This document shows positions 8,809 through 16,741 of a stretch of DNA of 54,702 bases, piece by piece. Source of the stretch: Wylensekiella montiformis (GTDB lineage Bacteria; Bacillota; Negativicutes; Selenomonadales; Selenomonadaceae); the NCBI RefSeq assembly GCF_009697385.1, contig NZ_VUNL01000016.1, positions 1 through 54,702 on the forward strand, written 5' to 3'. The position numbers and the translations under genes are program-made. The first letter of the stretch is position 1. Every line of letters begins with the position of its first letter. Under the pieces are notes generated by a model. The model saw nothing but the letters and a program-made list of their open reading frames with translations. It searched no databases and was not told where the DNA came from.

Positions 8809-9813
8809 ATGTCATTATTCGAAGGCTATGAGCGCCGCATTGACAAAATCAACGAAGTCTGCAAACAGTATGGAATTGCCTCCATCGAGGATGCCAAGAA
8901 GATCTGCGCTGACAAGGGCATTAACCCGTATCAGATCGTAGAAGATCTCCAGCCGATCGCTTTTGAAAACGCAAAATGGGCTTATACGCTCGGCGCCGCC
9001 ATCGCCATCAAGAAGAACGTCACGACGGCTGTGGAAGCGGCCAAGGCTATCGGCGAAGGCCTGCAGGCCTTCTGCGTACCGGGCTCTGTCGCAGACCACC
9101 GCAAAGTCGGCCTCGGCCACGGCAATCTCGGCGCGATGCTTCTGTCGGAAGAAGCAGGCTGCTTCTGCTTCCTCGCCGGCCACGAGTCCTTCGCGGCTGC
9201 TGAGGGCGCCATCGGTATCGCCAAGACGGCGAACAAGGTTCGCAAGAACAAGCTGCGCGTCATCCTCAACGGCCTCGGCAAAGATGCAGCGCAGATCATC
9301 AGCCGCATCAACGGCTTCACCTATGTCGTGACGGACTACGACTACAAGACCAATAAGGTCAACGTCGTTGACACGATCGTTTACGGCAGCGATCCGGAGC
9401 GTTCTCAGGTCAAGTGCTACGGTGCTGACTCCGTACAGGAAGGCGTTGCCATCATGCATATGGAAGATGTCGATATCTCCATCACGGGCAACTCCACGAA
9501 CCCGACGCGCTTCCAGCATCCGGTTGCCGGCTGCTACAAGAAGGAGTGCATCGAGAAGGGCAAGAAGTATTTCTCGGTTGCTTCCGGCGGCGGCACGGGC
9601 CGTACGCTCCATCCGGACAACATGGCCGCAGGCCCTGCTTCCTACGGCATGACGGATACGATGGGCCGCATGCACAGCGATGCCCAGTTCGCAGGCTCCT
9701 CCTCCGTACCGGCACACGTCGACATGATGGGCCTCATCGGCGCCGGCAACAACCCGATGGTCGGCATGACGGTCGCTGTCGCGGTTGCCGTGCAGGAAGC
9801 CATGAACAAATAA
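8809..9813 (+). CDS. GGGtGRT family protein
   Basis: 334 residues. The name-giving motif appears as ASGGGTGRTLHP at about residue 263, followed by a glycine- and alanine-rich C-terminus. The family is widespread in anaerobic Firmicutes and of unknown biochemical role; the constant Fe-S scaffold-like neighbour suggests a link to metal-cluster or redox chemistry. The ATG at 8809 follows AAAGGAA at a normal distance; the upstream in-frame ATG at 8779 has no ribosome site. A terminator closes the unit. Confidence 0.85.
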   Translation: MSLFEGYERRIDKINEVCKQYGIASIEDAKKICADKGINPYQIVEDLQPIAFENAKWAYTLGAAIAIKKNVTTAVEAAKAIGEGLQAFCVPGSVADHRKVGLGHGNLGAMLLSEEAGCFCFLAGHESFAAAEGAIGIAKTANKVRKNKLRVILNGLGKDAAQIISRINGFTYVVTDYDYKTNKVNVVDTIVYGSDPERSQVKCYGADSVQEGVAIMHMEDVDISITGNSTNPTRFQHPVAGCYKKECIEKGKKYFSVASGGGTGRTLHPDNMAAGPASYGMTDTMGRMHSDAQFAGSSSVPAHVDMMGLIGAGNNPMVGMTVAVAVAVQEAMNK

Positions 9814-9860
9814 ATGATTGCTGACAGACGATGACCGGCCAAGCGCTGTCATCGGGCAGA

Positions 9861-9892
9861 AAAACCGCAGTCCTATCGGGCTGCGGTTTTTT
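9861..9892 (+). terminator. Intrinsic terminator after the GGGtGRT gene
   Basis: AAAACCGCAG (9861-9870) pairs with CTGCGGTTTT (9881-9890), ending in a T-run. Confidence 0.85.
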
Positions 9893-9899
9893 GTATATA

Positions 9900-10103
9900 G
9901 AAAACCCTGGTTAGACCAGGGGTTCGATAAAGCTTTAGCGATGAGTCTTTAAAGGATTTAATAAACCTCCCTTGAAGTATGAAGTTGCGGTCCGTCAACT
10001 GCAACCAATACGACAAAGGAGGTATATCGTAATGAAAGATCACGATGTACATAGTTTATCACATACAAAATGGGAGTGTAAATATCATATTAACCAACAG
10101 TAA
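9900..10103 (+). mobile_element. Left-end remnant of an IS200/IS605-type element
   Basis: A small palindrome (CCTGGT/ACCAGG within 9903-9924), as found at IS200-family ends, is followed by the usual leader and then a tnpA start at 10032. The coding sequence loses its homology after about 20 residues. No right end was found, so only the left part of the element remains, at the left boundary of the restriction-modification island. Confidence 0.65.
10032..10103 (+). pseudogene. tnpA: Truncated IS200-type transposase tnpA
   Basis: 23 codons after a strong AAAGGAGG site. The reading begins MKDHDVHSLSHTKWECKYHI, the typical start of Y1-type IS200/IS605 transposases, then turns into NQQ and a stop. 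The HUH motif and catalytic tyrosine are absent, so the gene is dead. Confidence 0.75.
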
Positions 10104-10199
10104 ACATTTCATTCATATTATTAACTATATATAAGCTCTTCTGGATAAAAGAAGCATCTAAAAACTTATAAAGGAAAATCTTTGATAATATTATCGCTT

Positions 10200-10242
10200 G
10201 GTTATTAACAACCCTCAAAAAATATTTTGGTTATTAATAACC
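10200..10242. promoter_or_regulatory. Two near-identical palindromes, candidate operator
   Basis: GGTTATTAACAACC (10200-10213) and GGTTATTAATAACC (10229-10242) lie 29 nt apart, ending 3 nt before the -35 box of the island promoter. The second is a perfect 14-bp palindrome. Their position fits binding of a dimeric repressor. No dedicated small regulator gene is seen in the island. Confidence 0.5.
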
Positions 10243-10244
10243 GC

Positions 10245-10273
10245 TTGACAAACAGAGGAATATCGTTTATTAT
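10245..10273 (+). promoter_or_regulatory. Promoter of the restriction-modification island
   Basis: TTGACA (10245-10250), a 17-nt spacer and TATTAT (10268-10273), 50 nt before the first gene. Confidence 0.7.
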
Positions 10274-10322
10274 AAAACCATCGAAAACGAAGTACACAAG
10301 ATCTCGAAGGGAGAAGATACAT

Positions 10323-12041
10323 ATGTTACATGATGAACTCAATACTTTGTATACCACCAATTGGCATAAGACAGCCTCTATTGGGATTGATATGCTACGT
10401 GAAATCGGATATAGCTCCTATCATTATACAAAACTGTTAACGGCATTAGCTGCTTTAGCATACAAGACCAGGAGTACAGATTTATCTACTCAAATTGAAT
10501 TACAAAAACATATAGACAAATCAATTACAGATTTCGCTACCAAAGGATTTCTTCTTGGTTTTGTACAAGAACACTGGGATATGATCCTGAAATATTCTAA
10601 CAGTGCCAATATGAAAGAACTGAAAGCAGTGGCGTTATTCTTTAGTAACGGTAAGGGGGGCATTTTCCCTACCCCGGATTGTTTAAGCCTTTTAGCTGGT
10701 CATCTTCTTGATATAACCTTATCAGATAACGTACTAGACTTATGCTCCGGAGATGCCAATGCTTCCATCAATCTGCTAAGGACTACAGAGAGTAGTGCTA
10801 TCACCGATGTAGAAATATCAACAGATTGTATAATCGTCAGCAATATTCGCTCCTGGCTCTTAGATAACCCTATTAATATCAAGCAGGAAAATGTCTTGAC
10901 GATGGAGCATGATTATTTCAAGGCTGACAAGGTCTTTATTCATGCCCCCTTCGGGTATAGATCTGAATTTGATTTTTCCAATAGTCAATATTCAATGCTG
11001 CTAAACTCAATACCACGCGTTGATAGAGGGGATTGGGGATTCATTTTCTCTGCTATCCTGTGTCAGAATGATCCTGGTCGGACTGTTGCCGTTACATCAG
11101 CTGCTCCTTTATTCCGTGATAATCGTGGTGTACAAGCAGTTCGCGAAATGCTTGTGAAGAGTGGGAAACTAGAAGCTGTTATCACCTTACCGTCCGGCCT
11201 GTATATGCCGTATACCAACGTACAAACACATCTTCTAGTCTTCAGCAACGACAATACTGCAGTTCGCATGATAGACGCTTCTGCGTTAGGCACCCAAAGC
11301 ATGCGAGTAACCACACTATCCGAGAACGACGTTGATTCTATCTGTCAAGCAATGGAAGAAGATTCCGATAACAGCAAGCTGATTTCACATAAGCAACTTG
11401 AGGCTAACCAGTTCAATCTGATTCCAGCAAGTTATTTGCATGATATTTCCGCTACAATCAAAAATGGTGTTCCATTGGGCAAACTTGCACTATCTATCCA
11501 GCGTGGAAGTACGCTGCCTTCAAAAGAATTACAAGCCCTGGTCAGTGATGCGCCTACACCATACCAGTATTTAATGCTTCAGAATATCCAAGATAACCGT
11601 GTTCAGAAGGATCTTCCCTTCTTGAAAGAGATTGATGCCAAAAACGAAAAATTCACGGTATCTACCGGAGATTTATTGATTTCACGTATGCCTCCGTTCA
11701 AGATTGCTGTTATGCCCGATATGGGTAAACAGAAGGTCTTGGCTAATGGCAATCTATTCTATCTGCGTCTTGATTCCGAAAAGATTCACCCGGTTTATGC
11801 CATGTTATTCCTGAATAGCAATAAGGGAATTGAAATGTTGAATGCTTTCGCGCAAGGGGCAGCATTGGTTAGCATTTCGAGAAAGTCGTTGGAGCAAGTC
11901 ATGATTCCGATGATTCCGATGAAAGAACAGTTAGAGCTTGTCGAGAAATACGAATCTCTTATTTCCGAATTGACCACAATCGAGAAGCAAGCCGCGTTAG
12001 TTCGTAACCGCATTGCTAGTCTGATGGGAGGTGAAGACTGA
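10323..12041 (+). CDS. N6-adenine-methylase-like protein with degenerate motifs, fused to an HsdS-like domain
   Basis: 572 residues. About residues 100-400 resemble type I HsdM methylases, but the SAM-binding motif I reads VLDLCSGDANAS and the catalytic motif IV, normally NPP[FY], reads HAPFG. The Asn that positions the target adenine is therefore missing. About residues 400-572 resemble a single HsdS target-recognition half with its helical spacer (LLISRMPPFK, ISRKSLEQVMIPMIPMKEQLELVEKYE). The likely role is DNA binding without methylation; this is inference. The start at 10323 follows AAGGGAGAAG; the in-frame start at 10227 precedes the promoter. It overlaps the next gene by 1 nt. Confidence 0.7.
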   Translation: MLHDELNTLYTTNWHKTASIGIDMLREIGYSSYHYTKLLTALAALAYKTRSTDLSTQIELQKHIDKSITDFATKGFLLGFVQEHWDMILKYSNSANMKELKAVALFFSNGKGGIFPTPDCLSLLAGHLLDITLSDNVLDLCSGDANASINLLRTTESSAITDVEISTDCIIVSNIRSWLLDNPINIKQENVLTMEHDYFKADKVFIHAPFGYRSEFDFSNSQYSMLLNSIPRVDRGDWGFIFSAILCQNDPGRTVAVTSAAPLFRDNRGVQAVREMLVKSGKLEAVITLPSGLYMPYTNVQTHLLVFSNDNTAVRMIDASALGTQSMRVTTLSENDVDSICQAMEEDSDNSKLISHKQLEANQFNLIPASYLHDISATIKNGVPLGKLALSIQRGSTLPSKELQALVSDAPTPYQYLMLQNIQDNRVQKDLPFLKEIDAKNEKFTVSTGDLLISRMPPFKIAVMPDMGKQKVLANGNLFYLRLDSEKIHPVYAMLFLNSNKGIEMLNAFAQGAALVSISRKSLEQVMIPMIPMKEQLELVEKYESLISELTTIEKQAALVRNRIASLMGGED

Positions 12042-12574
12042 TGGCTATTTCAGAGGAGAGCTTTCAGGATCTTGTGGCTGCAGTAAATACTGAGATATTC
12101 CAACATTTACAGCGCGCATGGAAAGACCAAAAGTTAGCTTCTTATCTAAATAGCATTGGTCTTGGCCATTTAACACCACAAGAAGCAGCTACCTATTGGG
12201 AAGATAGCTGCAAGGATGGTAAAATATTAATTATTGGTGCTCCGAGCATCAAGGAACGTGAAATTCTGGCAACGTTGAAAAGTGAGCATATAGCCAAGGA
12301 TCGTATTGAAATCCATCTTGGCTACGATGAGCTGAAAAATTTTCCATACCAGAAGTTGAGATACAATAATAAATATCGGCTGGTGCTCGTGGGAGCGATG
12401 CCTCATTCGACTAATGGAAAGGGAGACTTCTCCAGCGCCATCGCCAATATGGAACAGTCAGATGGATTCCCCAAGATTATCCGCCTTTGCAGTAATGAGC
12501 AGTTAAAAATCACAAAGACAAATCTTCGGCAGGCAATTCATAAAGAAATTGAAAGTGGCTATCTGGCAGCCTGA
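12041..12574 (+). CDS. Unrecognised 177-residue partner of the methylase-like protein
   Basis: I do not recognise a named family. The N-terminal half is helical, the middle has the hydrophobic strand ILIIGAPSIKE, and a second strand plus loop reads LVLVGAMPHSTNGKGD, with KITKTNLRQAI near the end. The alternating strands suggest a small alpha/beta, perhaps Rossmann-like, domain. There is no signal peptide or membrane segment. The ATG overlaps the stop of the methylase-like gene (TGATG), so the two are translationally coupled and probably work together. hsdM starts 28 nt downstream. Confidence 0.6.
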   Translation: MAISEESFQDLVAAVNTEIFQHLQRAWKDQKLASYLNSIGLGHLTPQEAATYWEDSCKDGKILIIGAPSIKEREILATLKSEHIAKDRIEIHLGYDELKNFPYQKLRYNNKYRLVLVGAMPHSTNGKGDFSSAIANMEQSDGFPKIIRLCSNEQLKITKTNLRQAIHKEIESGYLAA

Positions 12575-12602
12575 AGGCTGTCAGCAGGAAGGATGAATAT
12601 AT

Positions 12603-14390
12603 ATGGCAGAAAATAGCAATGAGATGATTTCACAGGTCGGGAAGAATATACAGGAAAAAGCAGCACTGGTATGGTCGGTAGCTGATGACCTCGTTGGTGC
12701 TTTCAAACCGCACGAATATGGCTTAGTAATCCTGCCGATGGCGGTCATCAAGCGATTCCATGACTGCCTGCTGCCGACACAGGAGAAGGTGCTGGAAACT
12801 TATGCCAAAGTCAAGGAACTGGCTGTTAAGGATGGCTTTTTGAAGAAGGCTTCCGGTTATCAGTTCTATAATACTAGCAAATTCACGTTCAAGACACTGG
12901 TTGCTGACCCAGAAAATATCGAAGACAATTTCAAAGCCTATCTGAACGGCTTTTCGGACAATGTGCAGGATATCCTTGCCCGCATGGATTTTCCGGCACA
13001 GATCAATCGTATGGTGGAAGGTGGCTTGCTTTATCAGGTCATCTCGGACTTCAATTCCGATAAAGCCGATTTCTCCCCCGAAAATGTGGCTGCCGTCGAT
13101 ATGGGCTACATTTTCGAGAATCTCGTTCAGCGCTTTTCCGAGTCCTACAATGAAGAAGCCGGAGCGCATTTCACCAGCCGCGACATCATCTATCTGATGT
13201 GTGACCTGCTGGTGGCTGGCGATAAGAATGCCTTTGAAGAGGATGGTATCTCCAAGACCGTCTACGATATGACCATGGGCACCAGTCAGATGCTTACCTG
13301 TATGGAAGAACGTTTGAAAGCGTTGGATGCAGATGCCGACATCAACGTGTTTGGACAGGAGTTCAATCCCTTCACCTTCGGTATTGCCAAAGCCGATATG
13401 CTGATTCGTGGCGGCGATCCCGATAATATGCAGTTCGGTGATACCCTCTCTGATGATAAATTCACGGGCTATGAGTTTGACTATATCATCTCGAATCCCC
13501 CTTTCGGCATTCCTTGGAAGCGCGAGGAGAAGGAAGTTACTGCGGAGCATAAGAAGGGCGCTAATGGACGATTCGCCCCAGGGCTGCCATCAAAATCGGA
13601 TGGTCAGATGCTCTTTATGCTAAACGGTGTAGCCAAACTGAAAGACACCGGGCGCATGGCTATCATTCAGAATGGTTCGTCGCTGTTCACGGGTGACGCT
13701 GGCTCTGGTCAGTCCGAAATCCGCCGTTATCTCATTGAAAATGACTGGCTGGATGCCATTGTACAGCTGCCGAATGATTCGTTCTATAACACGGGTATTG
13801 CCACTTATGTATGGATTGTTACCAAGGACAAGCCCGAGGAACGCGCTGGCAAAGTACAGCTCATCGATGCCAGCCAGTGCTACACCAGCCGCCGCAAGAA
13901 CATCGGCAACAAGCGGGTGGATATAACAGGTGCCTGCCGTGACCTTATCGTCAAGCTTTATGGGGATTACACGGACGGCAACTTCAAGGACACGGACGAG
14001 AACGGCAACGAGATTACTGTCAAAAGCAAAGTGCTGGACGCCGTAACCCTTGGCTACAACAAGATTACGGTGGAATCCCCGGAACTGGATGAAAACGGCG
14101 ACAAGGTTCTCAAGAAGAACAAGCCCGTGGCTGACACCAAGAAACGCGATACGGAAAACGTCCCCTTGGATGAAGATATCGATGCTTACTTTGAACGCGA
14201 GGTTCTGCCCTATAATCCAGATGCGTGGATTGATAAGAAAAAGACCAAGGTGGGCTATGAGATTCCCTTTACCCGGACTTTCTATGAATACAAGCAAATT
14301 GAGCCTGCTGATGTTATTGCTAAGCGCATTGAAGAGCACGAAAAGAGTTTGATGGCTAAACTCCATGAACTGTTTGGGGAGGAAGCATAA
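12603..14390 (+). CDS. hsdM: Type I restriction-modification methylase subunit HsdM
   Basis: 595 residues. An N-terminal helical HsdM domain (about 1-150) precedes the N6-adenine methylase core. The catalytic motif IV is intact as SNPPFGIPWK at about residue 300. Motif I is in VYDMTMGTSQML, where the common DP and GTG appear as DM and GTS. FGQEFNPFTF and RGGDPDNMQFGDTLSDD are typical of the family. With HsdS it methylates adenine in the target, and with HsdR it forms the restriction complex. The gene ends in a 1-nt overlap with hsdS. Confidence 0.92.
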   Translation: MAENSNEMISQVGKNIQEKAALVWSVADDLVGAFKPHEYGLVILPMAVIKRFHDCLLPTQEKVLETYAKVKELAVKDGFLKKASGYQFYNTSKFTFKTLVADPENIEDNFKAYLNGFSDNVQDILARMDFPAQINRMVEGGLLYQVISDFNSDKADFSPENVAAVDMGYIFENLVQRFSESYNEEAGAHFTSRDIIYLMCDLLVAGDKNAFEEDGISKTVYDMTMGTSQMLTCMEERLKALDADADINVFGQEFNPFTFGIAKADMLIRGGDPDNMQFGDTLSDDKFTGYEFDYIISNPPFGIPWKREEKEVTAEHKKGANGRFAPGLPSKSDGQMLFMLNGVAKLKDTGRMAIIQNGSSLFTGDAGSGQSEIRRYLIENDWLDAIVQLPNDSFYNTGIATYVWIVTKDKPEERAGKVQLIDASQCYTSRRKNIGNKRVDITGACRDLIVKLYGDYTDGNFKDTDENGNEITVKSKVLDAVTLGYNKITVESPELDENGDKVLKKNKPVADTKKRDTENVPLDEDIDAYFEREVLPYNPDAWIDKKKTKVGYEIPFTRTFYEYKQIEPADVIAKRIEEHEKSLMAKLHELFGEEA

Positions 14391-15616
14391 TGAAGGCTAT
14401 AATGCGTGATGAACAGGAAATGAAGTATAGTGGGGTAGAATATCTTGGCTTTATCCCAAATGATTGGAAGGTAGCAAGTGCAAAATATTTTGTAAAAATA
14501 TCTAATGGTTCTGACCCTAAATCTGAAGGTGATATTCCGGTTTATGGAAGCGGAAAAAAAAGCTTTCGAACCTGTGGCGAATATAAAGAGGGTCCTGCTG
14601 TTTTACTTGGTCGTAAGGGAACAATAGATATTCCACAATATATAGATGGTCGCTATTGGAATGTTGATACAGCATTTGATGTTAAGAATAAATCTGGCTA
14701 TTCATTAAGATACTATTATTATCTTTCAACATGTTTTGACTATAAACGATATTCAACACAAACAGCCTTACCTAGTATGACACAATCTAACTATACTGAT
14801 ATGCGAATTACATTACCTATTTATTTTGAACAACAACATATCTCCAACTATCTTGATGACCGTTGTTCCAAGATAGATGCTATCATTGCTGAAGCTAAAG
14901 CCAGTATTGAGGAATACAAGGAACTGAAACAGGCGGTTATCTATGAAGCTGTTACTAAGGGCTTGGATAAGACTGTTGAGATGAAGCATTATAATGACTG
15001 GTTCGATAAGTGTCCCTCAAACTGGGAATATAAGCAAATTAGATATCTCTATGAATTGCGTGATGAACGAAACTTTAAACCTTTAAGCGAAGTAAATCTT
15101 ATTTCCCTCTACACAGACCAAGGTGTAATACAACACGCAGATATTGAAAAAACATCTGGCAATAAGGCTATTACTGCCGACGGCTATAAGAAAGTATATC
15201 CCGAAGATATAGTTGTAAATATTATCCTTTGTTGGATGGGGGCTATGGGGCGTTCTGAATATCAAGGGGTTACCAGCCCCGCATATGATGTTTATAAGCC
15301 CATTGGGGGTTCAAAAGTTTGTTCAAGATACTACCATTATCTGTTTAGAACAGACCGATTTTCAAAGAAATGCTATACTGTTGGGCGAGGGATAATGATG
15401 ATGCGTTGGAGAACATACAGTTCTCAGTTTCGAGCTATAAAAGTTCCTGTTCCACCATACAATGAACAGATAGAAATTGCCAATTATTTAGATAAAAGAA
15501 TATCTCATATGGAAGAACTTATTAACGCAAAGCAATCTCTTATCGAAGACCTAGAAGCCTACAAAAAGTCCCTTATCTACGAAGTAGTTACCGGCAAGCG
15601 GAAGGTGGTGGCGTGA
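14390..15616 (+). CDS. hsdS: Type I restriction-modification specificity subunit HsdS
   Basis: 408 residues with two target-recognition domains, each followed by a conserved helical spacer. The first spacer is around residues 145-190 (QQHISNYLDDRCSKIDAI) and the second at the C-terminus (NEQIEIANYLDKRIS, YKKSLIYEVVTGK). The recognition domains are much more AT-rich than hsdM and hsdR, as is usual for domains exchanged by recombination. It starts on the hsdM stop codon. The DNA target cannot be predicted from sequence alone. Confidence 0.92.
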   Translation: MKAIMRDEQEMKYSGVEYLGFIPNDWKVASAKYFVKISNGSDPKSEGDIPVYGSGKKSFRTCGEYKEGPAVLLGRKGTIDIPQYIDGRYWNVDTAFDVKNKSGYSLRYYYYLSTCFDYKRYSTQTALPSMTQSNYTDMRITLPIYFEQQHISNYLDDRCSKIDAIIAEAKASIEEYKELKQAVIYEAVTKGLDKTVEMKHYNDWFDKCPSNWEYKQIRYLYELRDERNFKPLSEVNLISLYTDQGVIQHADIEKTSGNKAITADGYKKVYPEDIVVNIILCWMGAMGRSEYQGVTSPAYDVYKPIGGSKVCSRYYHYLFRTDRFSKKCYTVGRGIMMMRWRTYSSQFRAIKVPVPPYNEQIEIANYLDKRISHMEELINAKQSLIEDLEAYKKSLIYEVVTGKRKVVA

Positions 15617-16620
15617 TGGGCAGGGCTAATATCCGCAACAGCACGGTGGATTTTCTGGTATTTACCAAGGACAGCGGCGTAGGTTCCATCGAGGTGCGCG
15701 TACAGGATGGTGATGTATGGCTGACACAGAAGGCCATGGGAGAGTTGTTTGACATTGACCGCAGTGTTGTTGCCAAGCACTTGAAGAAAATCTATATGGA
15801 TGGGGAACAGGATGAGAGTTCAACTTGTGCAAAATTTGCACAAGTTGCCGATAATGGCAAAACCTATCAGTATAAGTTCTACTCTTTGTCAGCCATTATC
15901 GCCGTTGGCTACAAGGTAAACTCCCAGCGGGCTATCCAATTCCGCCAGTGGGCTACCAAGGTGCTGGACACCTTTGCCAAGCGGGGATATGTGTTGGACA
16001 AGAACCGTCTTATCAATGGCCAGATTTTTGACGAAGACTATTTTGACCACCTGATTTCCGAGATTCAGGAGATTCGCGCCAGTGAGCGGCGATTCTATCA
16101 AAAAATCACGGACATCTACGCCACGGCGGTGGACTATACGCTGGACAGCAAGACAACCAAGGATTTTTTTGCTACCGTGCAGAATAAGATGCACTATGCC
16201 GTTCACGGCAGTACAGCGGCAGAGCTTATCATGGACAGAGCCAACCACAAGAAGGAACACATGGGGCTGACCTCGTGGAAAAATGCCCCAGATGGAAAAA
16301 TCGTCAAGGCCGACGTGTCAGTCGCCAAGAATTACCTGGCTAAAGAAGAAATGCAAGAGCTTAACGAGATTGTCACCATGTATCTGGACTACGCCACCCG
16401 TCAGGCCCGCCGCCATATCCCCATGACCATGGCTGACTGGGCCAGTAAATTGGACGCTTTCCTGCAATTCAATGATGCAGAAATTCTCCATGACAAAGGT
16501 AAAGTGTCTGCAGCTATCGCCAAGGCCTTTGCGGAAAGCGAGTTTGAGCAATACCGGATTTTGCAGGATAAACACTACGTCAGCGATTTTGACAGACTGA
16601 TGCAGGAAGCGGACAATTAA
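15616..16620 (+). CDS. RhuM family protein inside the type I locus
   Basis: 334 residues of the RhuM (virulence RhuM) family, which often lies within or beside type I restriction loci; its function is unknown. The N-terminal part has VWLTQKAMGELFDIDRSVV, which looks like a winged-helix or Bro-N-like DNA-contact region, then a conserved YKVNSQRAIQFRQWA segment and a helical C-terminus. The ATG at 15616 overlaps the hsdS stop; a GTG one codon earlier is also possible. A 27-nt perfect palindrome lies in its coding sequence at 15821-15847. Confidence 0.85.
   Translation: MGRANIRNSTVDFLVFTKDSGVGSIEVRVQDGDVWLTQKAMGELFDIDRSVVAKHLKKIYMDGEQDESSTCAKFAQVADNGKTYQYKFYSLSAIIAVGYKVNSQRAIQFRQWATKVLDTFAKRGYVLDKNRLINGQIFDEDYFDHLISEIQEIRASERRFYQKITDIYATAVDYTLDSKTTKDFFATVQNKMHYAVHGSTAAELIMDRANHKKEHMGLTSWKNAPDGKIVKADVSVAKNYLAKEEMQELNEIVTMYLDYATRQARRHIPMTMADWASKLDAFLQFNDAEILHDKGKVSAAIAKAFAESEFEQYRILQDKHYVSDFDRLMQEADN
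15821..15847. repeat. Perfect 13-nt-arm palindrome inside rhuM
   Basis: Arms CAACTTGTGCAAA and TTTGCACAAGTTG flank a single central base. It encodes STCAKFAQV of RhuM. Confidence 0.6.
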
Positions 16621-16646
16621 AATGGGCACAAGCTTTGCCTGAATTT

Positions 16647-16673
16647 AATTGTCCCACAACTTGTGGGACAATT
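16647..16673. promoter_or_regulatory. Perfect palindrome between rhuM and hsdR, candidate operator
   Basis: Arms AATTGTCCCACAA and TTGTGGGACAATT flank one central base. There is no T-run, so an operator is more likely than a terminator. It lies about 70 nt before the hsdR start. Confidence 0.5.
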
Positions 16674-16741
16674 GGACAAAACAGCGATAATTTATTTGTG
16701 AAAAGGACAACATGAAAAAACAGGTTAAGTAGGTGATTTCA

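Noticed and set aside
10227-10322. Longer N-terminus of the methylase-like fusion protein
   Set aside because: The in-frame start lies before the -35 box and has no ribosome site; 10323 has both a promoter and a ribosome site ahead of it.
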